This document shows positions 1 through 5,548 of a stretch of DNA of 8,311 nt, one piece after another. Positions within the stretch are counted from its first letter, which is position 1. The number at the start of each line of letters is the position of its first letter. Origin of the DNA: an uncultured Oscillospiraceae bacterium (GTDB lineage Bacteria > Bacillota > Clostridia > Oscillospirales > Oscillospiraceae); assembly GCA_934573945.1 (NCBI GenBank), contig CAKTMQ010000068.1, positions 1-8,311 on the forward strand. Reading direction: 5' to 3'. A program made the position numbers and the translations under genes. The notes under the pieces are model-generated. The model ran no database searches. It was given only the letters and a program-made list of their open reading frames with translations, and had not been told where the DNA came from.

Positions 1-117
1 GCTGGTCACACTGTCGGTAAACCACGCAAAGGTGGTACCCACCAGCATCACCATGCACAGCACCAGTGCCATCACGCTGGTCAGCAGCGCCCGTCTGCTC
101 GTTTTCTTATTCGTCAT
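1..117 (-). CDS. Secreted protein with SipW-dependent-type signal peptide, N-terminal fragment
   Basis: The 39 visible codons run off the left edge, so only the N-terminus is present. It begins MTNKKTSRRALL, a short basic n-region, then a hydrophobic stretch (about residues 11-30, rich in L, V and M). It ends in GTTFAWFTDSVTS, the signature of the SipW-cognate signal peptides of TasA/CalY-type proteins. In that family a dedicated signal peptidase (SipW) cleaves the precursor, and the mature proteins form extracellular fibres, biofilm matrix or surface layers. The start is supported by AGGGAGGT at 128-135, ten bases upstream on the minus strand, and a promoter lies at 273-301. The mature domain is outside the window, so the protein could be a TasA-like fibre subunit or another SipW-processed surface protein. 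The signal class is clear; the function is not. Confidence 0.85.
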   Translation of the reverse strand, partial: MTNKKTSRRALLTSVMALVLCMVMLVGTTFAWFTDSVTS

Positions 118-127
118 TTCCGCAATG

Positions 128-135
128 ACCTCCCT
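128..135 (-). promoter_or_regulatory. Ribosome binding site of the SipW-type secreted protein
   Basis: The minus strand reads AGGGAGGT ten bases before the ATG at 117-115. This fixes the start of the truncated gene at the left edge. Confidence 0.75.
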
Positions 136-187
136 TATGTAATATTTCCCCAGCGGCAAAACACACCTTTGCTCCCATTCCGAAGAC

Positions 188-231
188 GCTTGCCTTTTGC
201 TCACGCAAAAGGCAAAGCCCCATGGGGCTTT
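188..231 (-). other. Two overlapping hairpins in the leader of the SipW-type gene
   Basis: Positions 214-231 are a perfect 18-base palindrome, AAAGCCCCATGGGGCTTT. Positions 188-218 form a second hairpin, GCTTGCCTTTTGC / TCAC / GCAAAAGGCAAAGC (plus-strand reading), with one bulged base. The two share 214-218, so in a transcript starting near 266 on the minus strand they would partly exclude each other. No clear U-tract follows either on the minus strand, so a classical terminator is not supported. The structures may stabilise the leader, be a regulatory switch, or be a dispersed repeat. Confidence 0.5.
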
Positions 232-272
232 CATCGGAATGTTTTTACGCTGTACCGCCAAGCTCTGTCTCG

Positions 273-301
273 ATTGTAACACTGTCGTATACCGGTTTCA
301 A
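273..301 (-). promoter_or_regulatory. Predicted sigma-A promoter of the SipW-type secreted protein gene
   Basis: The minus strand has TTGAAA (301-296), a 17-base spacer and TACAAT (278-273), matching the sigma-A consensus at five of six bases in each box. Transcription would start near 266, giving a leader of about 150 bases that contains the overlapping hairpins at 188-231. Confidence 0.6.
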
Positions 302-380
302 TATTTTTCCGCCCGCCTCCTGTATTTCTCCCTTTTGCACAATTTCCCCCGCCCTTTCCCGTCGCTTTCCCCGCAAAACC

Positions 381-402
381 AGAGCACGGGCTTCCGCCCG
401 CG
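381..402. repeat. GC-rich hairpin repeat, copy 1 (degenerate)
   Basis: This 22-base stretch differs at one base from 743-764. Its core is CGGGC-TTCC-GCCCG (387-400). Compared with copy 2 the outer stem pairs are degraded, so the shorter stem is probably an eroded copy. Confidence 0.6.
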
Positions 403-404
403 TC

Positions 405-445
405 GGCGTGTTAAGAAAACATGCCGGTGGCATGTTTTTAACGCC
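405..445. repeat. Long imperfect hairpin
   Basis: The inner stem is perfect: AAAACATGCC (416-425), loop GGT, GGCATGTTTT (429-438). The outer parts GGCG..GTTAA (405-414) and TTAACGCC (438-445) extend it with small bulges. Read on the plus strand it resembles a terminator with T435-439, but no plus-strand gene lies upstream. It is more likely a repeat element, or a weak terminator of unknown origin. Confidence 0.55.
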
Positions 446-450
446 GATCT

Positions 451-467
451 CAGCGGCTATGCCGCTG
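451..467. repeat. Small hairpin CAGCGGC-TAT-GCCGCTG
   Basis: Perfect seven-base arms at 451-457 and 461-467 surround a three-base loop. The right arm leads directly into the 18-base direct repeat that recurs at 637-654, so the hairpin appears to be part of a composite repeat unit. Confidence 0.5.
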
Positions 468-479
468 TAGCATCTATCT
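462..479 (+). repeat. 18-base direct repeat, copy 1
   Basis: CCGCTGTAGCATCTATCT here is identical to 637-654. The upstream motif ATCTCAGC(A/G)GCTAT also occurs twice (447-460 and 512-525). Spacing and flanks differ, so this is not a CRISPR array or simple tandem repeat. Confidence 0.6.
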
Positions 480-545
480 AGGCTTTCGGTGCACAATCTT
501 TTTAGCATCCAATCTCAGCAGCTATATCCTGTTGCGGTTCCCCAA

Positions 546-576
546 ATTTCGCGGCGGCAATTAAGCCGCCGAAATT
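546..576. repeat. Bulged hairpin with GGCGGC/GCCGCC core
   Basis: The plus strand reads AAATTTC, then two unpaired bases, GGCGGC, loop AATTAA, GCCGCC and GAAATTTT. This gives two stem segments separated by a two-base bulge. It is one more member of the chain of inverted repeats in this intergenic stretch. No function is evident. Confidence 0.5.
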
Positions 577-636
577 TTGACCGCAGCCACGCGCTCACCT
601 CGCTTCATCTGCCGCAGGCAGCGCTCGGTTTGCTTC

Positions 637-654
637 CCGCTGTAGCATCTATCT
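637..654 (+). repeat. 18-base direct repeat, copy 2
   Basis: Identical to 462-479, about 175 bases apart. Unlike copy 1 it is not preceded by the CAGCGGC hairpin, so the conserved part is the 18-base core. Confidence 0.6.
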
Positions 655-706
655 TGCATTTGCTGCACCATCGGCAAAAAAATGCAGGTCTAACCGATTC
701 CCCTTT

Positions 707-742
707 TGTCGGAAAAAACCGCAGGGTTTTTCCGACATTTTT
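707..742 (+). terminator. Terminator-like hairpin with T-tract, plus orientation
   Basis: TGTCGG plus an A-run and CC (707-720) pairs with GGTTTTTCCGACA (725-737) with a single bulged A, followed by T738-742. This is the form of an intrinsic terminator on the plus strand. No plus-strand gene precedes it, and the neighbouring gene at 790-1884 runs the other way, so its role is unclear. Confidence 0.45.
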
Positions 743-775
743 AGAGCGCGGGCTTCCGCCCGCGCTCTGCTTTTT
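743..775 (+). terminator. Strong hairpin with T-tract next to the end of the CdaR-like gene
   Basis: AGAGCGCGGGC (743-753), loop TTCC, GCCCGCGCTCT (758-768) is an 11-bp perfect stem followed by GC and T771-775. It lies 22 bases beyond the stop of the minus-strand regulator gene, the usual place for that gene's terminator. However, the T-tract is on the plus-strand side and the minus strand reads A's after the stem. It may still stabilise the 3' end of the regulator mRNA. A near copy occurs at 381-402, so it may instead be a mobile repeat. Confidence 0.5.
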
Positions 776-789
776 CATCACTTATCGTC

Positions 790-1884
790 TCACGCCTCGA
801 TGCCCCGGCTGGTCAGGTATTTCTTGACCATCAGTGCTACCTTAAACGTAATAGCGTCGTCGAACTCCCGCAGGTCAAGCCCGGTGAGCTTCTTGATCTT
901 CTCCAGCCGGTACACCAGCGTATTGCGGTGCACAAACAGCTTCCGCGCCGTCTCCGACACGTTCAGGTTGTTCTCGAAGAACTTGTAGATGGTGAACAGC
1001 GTCTCCTGATCCAGCGCATCGATGGGGTTCTTCTTGAACACCTCCTGCAAAAACATCTCGCACAGGGTGGTGGGCAGCTGATAGATCAGGCGCCCGATAC
1101 CCAGATTCTCATAGTTGATGACATAGCGCTCGGTGTCGAACACCTTGCCCACCTCGATGGCGATCTGTGCCTCCTTGTAGGACTTGGCCAGCTCCCGCAG
1201 GTGCTGCGCCATGGTGCCGATACCCACGAACACGCTGCTCTCGCCGTCGATCCGCAGCGCCTCCTCGATCTTCAGCGCCACCTTTTCCAGATCGGCGGAG
1301 GTAGCGTTCTTGTCCATCTGATGGATCAGCACCACATCCTGCTCGCCCACGCTCAGCACGAAATCGTTCTGCCGGTCGGGAAACAGCCCCTGGATCACAT
1401 CCAGCGGCGCCGACTCCAGCCTGTCGTCCACCGGCCGAATGTCGAACACGCCCCGGTTCACCTCTGCGGCCACGTGCAGCTCCTTGGCGCGCATATAGAT
1501 GTCGCTGATGAGGATGTTGTCCGAAATGATGTTCTTCATGAAGGAGCCCTTGTCGTGCTTCTCCTCATAATAGCTCTTGGCGGAGTTCAGCGCCACAGCG
1601 GCCATGGCGCACACGGTGCGTCCGATGCCGTCGTCGCCGCTGGCAAACACCGCGTAGTCGAAATGGCCGCCCCAGCCGGGCAGCGCCTTAAAGGTCTTTC
1701 CCTCCAGCGCCACGCACTCGCCGTCCGCCTGCTGGATGGTCTCGATATACTTGCTCCACTTCTTGCCGATCCCGGTCAGCTCGCTGCACGCGATCACCGT
1801 TCCCTCTGCGTCGATCACGCCGATGGTACGGTCAGTGGTCTCCTTGAACTGCAGCACTACATTCTGAAAAATTCTTCCGGACAT
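790..1884 (-). CDS. CdaR/PucR-like helix-turn-helix transcriptional regulator
   Basis: This is a 364-residue cytoplasmic DNA-binding regulator. The C-terminal part (about 295-358) has the PucR/CdaR-type helix-turn-helix, including FFENNLNVSETARKLFVHRN and NTLVYRLEKIKKLTGLDLRE. The middle (about 170-285) fits the degenerate GGDEF-like domain usual in this family. The N-terminal part (about 1-110, with IGVIDAEGTVIACSE) resembles a small-molecule sensing region like the sugar-diacid recognition domain of CdaR, but the ligand cannot be read from the sequence. I start it at MSGRIFQ because AGGAGGG (1891-1897) lies six bases upstream. The in-frame ATG at 2001 lies upstream of the promoter's -35 box, so it cannot be the start from that promoter. 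The gene stands alone with its own promoter, so its targets are unknown. Confidence 0.85.
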   Translation of the reverse strand: MSGRIFQNVVLQFKETTDRTIGVIDAEGTVIACSELTGIGKKWSKYIETIQQADGECVALEGKTFKALPGWGGHFDYAVFASGDDGIGRTVCAMAAVALNSAKSYYEEKHDKGSFMKNIISDNILISDIYMRAKELHVAAEVNRGVFDIRPVDDRLESAPLDVIQGLFPDRQNDFVLSVGEQDVVLIHQMDKNATSADLEKVALKIEEALRIDGESSVFVGIGTMAQHLRELAKSYKEAQIAIEVGKVFDTERYVINYENLGIGRLIYQLPTTLCEMFLQEVFKKNPIDALDQETLFTIYKFFENNLNVSETARKLFVHRNTLVYRLEKIKKLTGLDLREFDDAITFKVALMVKKYLTSRGIEA

Positions 1885-1890
1885 GACACG

Positions 1891-1897
1891 CCCTCCT
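1891..1897 (-). promoter_or_regulatory. Ribosome binding site deciding the start of the CdaR-like gene
   Basis: AGGAGGG on the minus strand, six bases before ATG 1884-1882. It selects the internal start MSGRIF over the 39-residue longer frame. Confidence 0.8.
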
Positions 1898-1918
1898 GCT
1901 CTCTCCAAGGTGGTCGGC

Positions 1919-1929
1919 GCACTTTGTGC
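1919..1929. promoter_or_regulatory. Possible operator, small inverted repeat GCAC-TTT-GTGC
   Basis: A perfect 4-3-4 inverted repeat lies between the predicted transcription start (near 1945) and the ribosome binding site of the CdaR-like gene. Its place would suit autoregulation, but the repeat is short and could be chance. Confidence 0.2.
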
Positions 1930-1951
1930 AAACTGCCACGTTGTCACTCCT

Positions 1952-1980
1952 ATTATATCGTCATAATCACGGTTTTGCAA
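1952..1980 (-). promoter_or_regulatory. Predicted sigma-A promoter of the CdaR-like regulator
   Basis: The minus strand has TTGCAA (1980-1975), a 17-base spacer and a perfect TATAAT (1957-1952). Transcription would begin near 1945, leaving a leader of about 60 bases. The -35 and -10 boxes are identical to those of the PucR gene promoter at 5515-5542. Confidence 0.65.
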
Positions 1981-2040
1981 GCGTTTTTTTATCTTTTTCA
2001 CAAAAAACGCAGAAATTATTTTGGCGCTTTGTCGATATGA

Positions 2041-2754
2041 TCACAAGCCGCAGACGTTACGCAGTTCCGCCACCTCTTCCGCCGTCAGTAAGCGGCAGCT
2101 TCCCGCTGGCAGCGAAGGCTCCAGCCGCAGCGGGCCCATGGCCAGCCGCTTCAGGTATTGCACCGGTTTTCCCCGGCTGGCCAGCATCCGCTTCACCTGG
2201 TGGAACTTCCCCTCCCGCAGCGTCACGAGACACTCTCCGTCCCCCAGCGGCTCCAGCTTTGCCGGCAGACAGCGCAGGCCGTCGTCCAGCACGAGTCCCG
2301 CGGCAAACGCCGCCGCGTCCGCTTCGTCCGGCGTTCCCGCCACCCGGGCGTAATACACCTTGTCCACATGGTACTTCGGGCTGAGCAGACGGTGGATCAG
2401 CTCTCCGTCGTCCGTCAGCAGCAGCAAGCCCTCCGTGTCCTTGTCCAGCCGCCCCACCGGCGCCAGTCCCCGCCGCCGGCAGGCCTCCGGCACCAGCTCC
2501 AGCACCGTGGGCTGACGCCGATCCTCCGTGGCCGTCAGCACCCCCGCCGGCTTGTGCAGCAGCAGATAGAGGAACCGCTCGCCGCTGACGGCCACGCCGT
2601 CCACCACGATGGCCGCCGTCTCTGCCGCCACCTTCATGTCCGGCGCCGCCGCCGGAACACCGTCCACCAGCACGCGCCCCTGCCGCACCAGCTCCCTGAC
2701 CTCCCGCCGGGAGGCCACGCCCCTGTTGGCAATGATCTTGTCCAGCCGCTCCAT
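2041..2754 (-). CDS. rsuA: Pseudouridine synthase, RsuA/RluB/E/F family (probable 16S rRNA pseudouridine-516 synthase)
   Basis: This 237-residue enzyme isomerises a uridine in ribosomal RNA to pseudouridine. The N-terminus (about 1-48, MERLDKIIANRGVASRREV) is an S4 RNA-binding domain. The catalytic domain carries the family motif GRLDKDTEGLLLLTDDG (about 101-117), with the nucleophilic aspartate at about D104. KVYYARV and KFHQVKRML further on are also typical. Length fits the RsuA group, whose E. coli member modifies U516 of 16S rRNA; RluB or RluE/F-type activity cannot be excluded by eye. The start is the second in-frame ATG because AAGGAGGG (2761-2768) lies six bases before it, whereas the first ATG overlaps that site. 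An extended -10 promoter lies at 2783-2791. It probably forms its own transcription unit, back to back with the lipoprotein gene. Confidence 0.9.
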   Translation of the reverse strand: MERLDKIIANRGVASRREVRELVRQGRVLVDGVPAAAPDMKVAAETAAIVVDGVAVSGERFLYLLLHKPAGVLTATEDRRQPTVLELVPEACRRRGLAPVGRLDKDTEGLLLLTDDGELIHRLLSPKYHVDKVYYARVAGTPDEADAAAFAAGLVLDDGLRCLPAKLEPLGDGECLVTLREGKFHQVKRMLASRGKPVQYLKRLAMGPLRLEPSLPAGSCRLLTAEEVAELRNVCGL

Positions 2755-2782
2755 AGCCGCCCTCCTTTTCATCCATCGTCAC

Positions 2783-2791
2783 AGTATAGCA
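2783..2791 (-). promoter_or_regulatory. Predicted extended -10 promoter of the pseudouridine synthase gene
   Basis: The minus strand reads TGC-TATACT (2791-2783), a TGn extended -10 element. A poor -35 (TTCCAA) lies 17 bases upstream. It would give a leader of about 20 bases ending in the ribosome binding site at 2761-2768. Confidence 0.45.
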
Positions 2792-2841
2792 TATTTTCAG
2801 CCCCGTTGGAATAGATAATGACAAAGGAGTTGATGAAAACG

Positions 2842-3297
2842 ATGCGCGTCATCCATATCACCCGCCGCCGCATGGCGCTGCTGTCGCTGATGCTGGGGCT
2901 GGTCATCGGTTCGGCGCTGGTGCTGGCCGGCTGCTTCGGCGGCAAGACCCCGGAGGTCATCACAGCAGCCACCAACGAGGAGCGTCTGGTCTTTCTCACC
3001 GGTCTCGGCTGGGAAGCAGAACCCCAGCCCATCGAAACGCTGGATCTCCAGCTGCCGGAGACCCTGACCGACGACTGGGTGGCCTACGCCAAACTGCAGG
3101 AGGGGCAGCAGCTGCCCTTCGCCGACTTCACCGGCCAGAACGTCAAGCGCTATACCTATATAATTACCAACTACCCCGGCGTCAGTCAGGGGGTGCAGGC
3201 CAACCTCTACCTCTGGGGCGACCAGATCATCGGCGGCGACATCATCGTCACCGGGCAGGGCGGCTTCCAGACCGATCTGTCCTTTCCGCAGGCTTGA
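2842..3297 (+). CDS. Small lipoprotein, DUF4830-like
   Basis: This protein of about 151 residues is predicted to be anchored outside the cytoplasmic membrane. It starts MRVIHITRRRMALLSLML, a basic n-region and hydrophobic segment, followed by the lipobox LAGC, whose cysteine would be lipid-modified after signal peptidase II cleavage. The mature part (about 120 residues) has NEERLVFLTGLGWE near its start and a beta-rich C-terminal half with YIITNYPG and IIGGDIIVTG. This pattern fits the DUF4830 proteins of Clostridia, which have no known function. The exact start is uncertain: AAGGAG at 2824-2829 lies 12 bases before ATG 2842 and only 3 before ATG 2833, while ATG 2818 lies upstream of it. I see no clear promoter. 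A strong terminator follows at 3312-3351, so it is probably monocistronic. Confidence 0.75.
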   Translation: MRVIHITRRRMALLSLMLGLVIGSALVLAGCFGGKTPEVITAATNEERLVFLTGLGWEAEPQPIETLDLQLPETLTDDWVAYAKLQEGQQLPFADFTGQNVKRYTYIITNYPGVSQGVQANLYLWGDQIIGGDIIVTGQGGFQTDLSFPQA

Positions 3298-3311
3298 TCC
3301 TCCACAAGCCG

Positions 3312-3351
3312 AAACCCCCGGTGCGGTCGTCTGACCGCGCCGGGGGTTTTC
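3312..3351 (+). terminator. Strong intrinsic terminator of the lipoprotein gene, possibly bidirectional
   Basis: Arms 3312-3328 and 3333-3349 form a 17-bp stem (AAACCCCCGG.. with ..CCGGGGGTTT) with one G-U wobble and loop GTCT or similar, followed by TTTT. It starts 15 bases after the lipoprotein stop. On the minus strand the stem is followed by TTTC, so it may also stop transcription from the 5403-3459 operon. Confidence 0.85.
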
Positions 3352-3367
3352 TTGTCAATCGCCTGTC

Positions 3368-3400
3368 ATTGCGTGCCAGTCCTCAGACTGGCGCGGCAAT
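3368..3400. repeat. REP-like palindrome between convergent genes
   Basis: ATTGCGTGCCAGTC (3368-3381), loop CTCA, GACTGGCGCGGCAAT (3386-3400) form a nearly perfect palindrome with one bulge. The outer ATTGC...GCAAT with a variable inner stem resembles dispersed intergenic palindromes that I recall from Clostridia genomes; that recollection is not verified here. It sits between the ends of convergent genes, a common site for REP elements. Confidence 0.6.
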
Positions 3401-3458
3401 CCGTTTCCAAAACACCTTAACAGTGCATTTCGCTGCAAGCATCAGAGGCAAAGCTCTT

Positions 3459-4301
3459 TTATCTCCTCTCGTTTTTCAGCAGCCGTCCGCGATAGCCGCA
3501 GGACAGATGCTCCCGGCAGCCCTGTGCGCCGGGGCGGCACTCCACCAGACTCTCCGCCGTACCGCTGGCCGGATAGCTGCCGCAGCGATCCGCCAGCTGC
3601 CAGATGGTGTCCACCGCCTCGTCCTCACCCCAGACCTGTATGATGGAGCCGCCCTCGGCGCCGCAGATGCCGCCCTTGGCCATCAGCACCGCCTCCACCG
3701 GCGCCAGCATCCGGACGGCGTCCACCTCGGTGATCACCTCGCCTACCAGCGGCACCAACCCGCAGGCCATGCCGAAGGCGGCGTCCACGCCCTTCCGGCG
3801 GGACTGCCGGATGGCCGTCCGCACATCCTCCGGCGTCAGCTTCTCCGTACCGGCGGCGATCAGCACCCGCATTCCCTCCGAAGAGGCGGCGCTCAGCGCC
3901 GCGCCGTAGCTGCCCGCGCCGGGACTGCCCGCCAGCAGCGCCGCATTGCCCTGACTGTCGATCAGGTTGGCGCCGGTCACCAGCACCGCGTCCGGCCCCA
4001 GGGACAGCAGTCCCTCCCGCTCGGCGTAGTCCAGCGACCGCTGGCCGTCTCTGCCCAGCACCACCGTGTGGGGTGCGTCGCTGTCCTGCAGATTGGCCAC
4101 TGCGCCCCGGGATGTGACCCGGCCGCACAGCCGCAGATGCTGCCCCGTCAGCAGCCAGCTCAGACAGGAGGTGGTGGTGCCTGCCTTTACCGCCAGCTCA
4201 CCCCGTGCAAAGGCGTCCTGCACGCAGTCCATCCGGGCAAGCGCCTCCGCGATCATCCACTTCCCCGCCTGTACGCTCAAAAAAATCTGTATGTATTTCA
4301 T
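3459..4301 (-). CDS. Conserved protein of unknown function, second gene of the M20 peptidase operon
   Basis: This 280-residue, probably cytosolic protein has no transmembrane segment or signal peptide. I do not recognise a named function. Glycine-rich motifs appear in order: VKAGTTTSCL (38-47), VLVTGANLIDSQGNAALLAG (106-125), GSPGAGSYGAAL (125-136), LIAAGTEKLTP (147-157), VGEVITEVDAV (186-196) and GGICGAEGG (210-218). Their layout recalls conserved hypothetical proteins of archaea and Clostridia and suggests a Rossmann-like alpha/beta fold. A relation to NagB/RpiA-type isomerases or LUD proteins is only a guess. The C-terminal tail has a Cys/His cluster: C255, C262, H265 and C268. The start is supported by GGAG ten bases upstream, over the stop of the peptidase gene. 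Only 7 bases separate the genes, so translation is probably coupled and the two proteins may act on the same compound. Confidence 0.75.
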   Translation of the reverse strand: MKYIQIFLSVQAGKWMIAEALARMDCVQDAFARGELAVKAGTTTSCLSWLLTGQHLRLCGRVTSRGAVANLQDSDAPHTVVLGRDGQRSLDYAEREGLLSLGPDAVLVTGANLIDSQGNAALLAGSPGAGSYGAALSAASSEGMRVLIAAGTEKLTPEDVRTAIRQSRRKGVDAAFGMACGLVPLVGEVITEVDAVRMLAPVEAVLMAKGGICGAEGGSIIQVWGEDEAVDTIWQLADRCGSYPASGTAESLVECRPGAQGCREHLSCGYRGRLLKNERR

Positions 4302-4308
4302 GTCTGTC

Positions 4309-5403
4309 TCACTCCGTCAGCAATTTCAGCAGCAGCGCTGTGGTGGTCACCATATCCTCAAAGAGGATGTGTTCCTTGCAGCCGTGTACATCCCGCATAC
4401 CCACGCCGATGTTGATGGCCGTCAGCCCGTTTTCCACCAGCCAGGTGATGTCGCTGCCGCCCAGCGTCCGCTCGATGACCGGCTCGATGCCCATCTCCGC
4501 CATGGCCTGACAGGTGCGCCGGATCAGCGCCGTGTCCTCCGGGATGCGGAAGGCGTTGGAAATCCTGTTCTCCCGCACGGTATGCGCGGTGCCCCACGCG
4601 GCACAGGTCTGCTCCACCGTGTGCAGCATCTCCGCCGCCAGCTCCTGCAGCTCCGTCTCCTGATAGGAGCGCAGCTCCACGTCGAAGGAAGCCGTCTCCG
4701 GCACCACGTTGGTCTGTCCCGGACACAGGAAGTTGGCCACATTCATCACGCTGTTCTCCGAGATGCGGCCGCACCGCAGCCGCGTCACGCAGTCCGCCGC
4801 CGCCCGCAGGGCGTGGATGCCCTTCTCCGGGCATACCCCGGCGTGGGCGCTCTTTCCCTGTATCTCAAAACGGTACTTCACATAGGCTGCCGCCTGGTTC
4901 ACCATGTGTCCCACGATCTCGTCGTCCAGCACGATGGCCTCCCGGCTGACGATCTGCTGATAGTCGGCAAATTTGGAGCCGAGAATGCCGGTCTCCTCGC
5001 ACAGCGTCAGCAGCAACTCCACCGGGCGGTGGGGCAGGCGGTTCTCCACAATGGTCTGCAGCGCCTCCATGGCCGCCGCGATGCCCGCCTTGTCATCGGC
5101 GCCCAGAATGGTGTCTCCCTCGCTGTAGATCACGCCGTCGCGCACCGTGGGTGTGATGCCCTTGCCCGGCGCCACGGTGTCCAGATGGGCGCACAGCAGC
5201 AGCGGCTCCCCTTCTCCCGGCAGCATGGCGCGGATATTCCAGCCGTTGGAGCCGATCAGCTCGCCGATCTCCTGCCGCTGCACCGGGATCCCCAGTGTGT
5301 GCAGCTCGTCCTCCATCATCAGGCAGAAATCCCGCTCCCGGAATGACTCGCTGGCGCAGGTAATGTACTGAAAAAATCGCTGCAACAGCCTTTCTTGATT
5401 CAT
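4309..5403 (-). CDS. M20-family metallopeptidase, PepT-like
   Basis: This 364-residue, probably cytosolic dizinc aminoacyl or peptide hydrolase has all M20 landmarks: AHLDTV with metal ligand H73 and D75, GADDKAG with bridging D103, CEETG with catalytic E136 and ligand E137, D160/D161 as the next likely ligand, and H345 in CKEHI near the end. The dimerisation (lid) domain begins near GKSAHAG (183-189). Length and motifs fit the 'peptidase T-like' subgroup, whose members are annotated as tripeptidases, though related M20 enzymes hydrolyse carbamoyl or acyl-amino acids, so the substrate is open. The start MNQERLL is chosen because GGAGG (5409-5413) lies five bases upstream; a longer in-frame start at 5529 lacks such a site. 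It is the first gene of an operon with 3459-4301 and is divergent from the PucR regulator, which is the likeliest controller. Confidence 0.88.
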   Translation of the reverse strand: MNQERLLQRFFQYITCASESFRERDFCLMMEDELHTLGIPVQRQEIGELIGSNGWNIRAMLPGEGEPLLLCAHLDTVAPGKGITPTVRDGVIYSEGDTILGADDKAGIAAAMEALQTIVENRLPHRPVELLLTLCEETGILGSKFADYQQIVSREAIVLDDEIVGHMVNQAAAYVKYRFEIQGKSAHAGVCPEKGIHALRAAADCVTRLRCGRISENSVMNVANFLCPGQTNVVPETASFDVELRSYQETELQELAAEMLHTVEQTCAAWGTAHTVRENRISNAFRIPEDTALIRRTCQAMAEMGIEPVIERTLGGSDITWLVENGLTAINIGVGMRDVHGCKEHILFEDMVTTTALLLKLLTE

Positions 5404-5408
5404 ATATT

Positions 5409-5413
5409 CCTCC
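5409..5413 (-). promoter_or_regulatory. Ribosome binding site deciding the start of the M20 peptidase
   Basis: GGAGG on the minus strand, five bases before ATG 5403-5401. The promoter of this operon is not obvious: the minus strand of 5520-5560 has TATA-like words but no good -35 partner. Confidence 0.75.
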
Positions 5414-5514
5414 ACATAGTACCCGCTGCGCGGCGTTCCGTCTCCCTCTGCTGCGCCGCCGCGCCGCCCGACAGTCTTTCTCTTTCTCCCATCGGACGGG
5501 TATGATTTCTTTTC

Positions 5515-5542
5515 TTGCAAACGTAGCATAGCATGATATAAT
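5515..5542 (+). promoter_or_regulatory. Predicted sigma-A promoter of the PucR regulator
   Basis: TTGCAA (5515-5520), a 16-base spacer and a perfect TATAAT (5537-5542). Transcription would begin near 5549, giving a leader of about 80 bases. The site lies between divergent genes, so a regulator bound here could affect both directions. Confidence 0.65.
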
Positions 5543-5548
5543 ATAGGC

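Larger units (their letters stand above)
302..789. other. Long intergenic stretch without a convincing gene, rich in hairpins and repeats
   Basis: No reading frame here has a ribosome binding site or recognisable protein content, and the two ORFs of about 100 residues read through hairpins. The stretch holds a series of inverted repeats: 387-400, 405-445, 451-467, about 546-576, 707-737 and 743-768. It also holds short direct repeats (CCGCTGTAGCATCTATCT at 462-479 and 637-654; ATCTCAGC(A/G)GCTAT at 447-460 and 512-525). Together they look like fragments of dispersed intergenic repeat elements inserted between two minus-strand genes. Confidence 0.6.

Noticed and set aside
447..654. Possible CRISPR array from the repeated CCGCTGTAGCATCTATCT
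   Set aside because: Only two copies of the 18-base core exist, spaced about 175 bases apart, with no regular spacers and no cas genes nearby.
197..827. Small open frames in the 200-830 region
   Set aside because: They run through palindromes, repeats and a promoter, have no suitable ribosome binding site, and end inside or opposite real features.
1850..1945. Leader peptide starting with GTG upstream of the CdaR-like gene
   Set aside because: Its AGGAG would sit at or before the predicted transcription start, and the frame overlaps the regulator's start without any run of regulatory codons.
928..2040. 370-residue open frame on the plus strand opposite the CdaR-like regulator
   Set aside because: It is antisense to a gene with clear domains, promoter and ribosome binding site. 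Its product is low in recognisable motifs and rich in H, L, V and Q, as expected of a GC-rich shadow frame.
2814..2819. GATAAT as -10 box for the lipoprotein gene
   Set aside because: Transcription would begin inside the ribosome binding site at 2824-2829 and no -35 box is seen at the right distance.
3294..5346. Plus-strand open frames of 373 and 426 residues across the M20 operon
   Set aside because: They read through a strong terminator and the antisense of two genes with conserved motifs, and their composition is unlike a real protein.
5404..5529. Longer N-terminus for the M20 peptidase (42 more residues)
   Set aside because: The extension is rich in R, K and G, unlike the family's N-terminus, has no ribosome binding site, and would place the start within the divergent promoter region.
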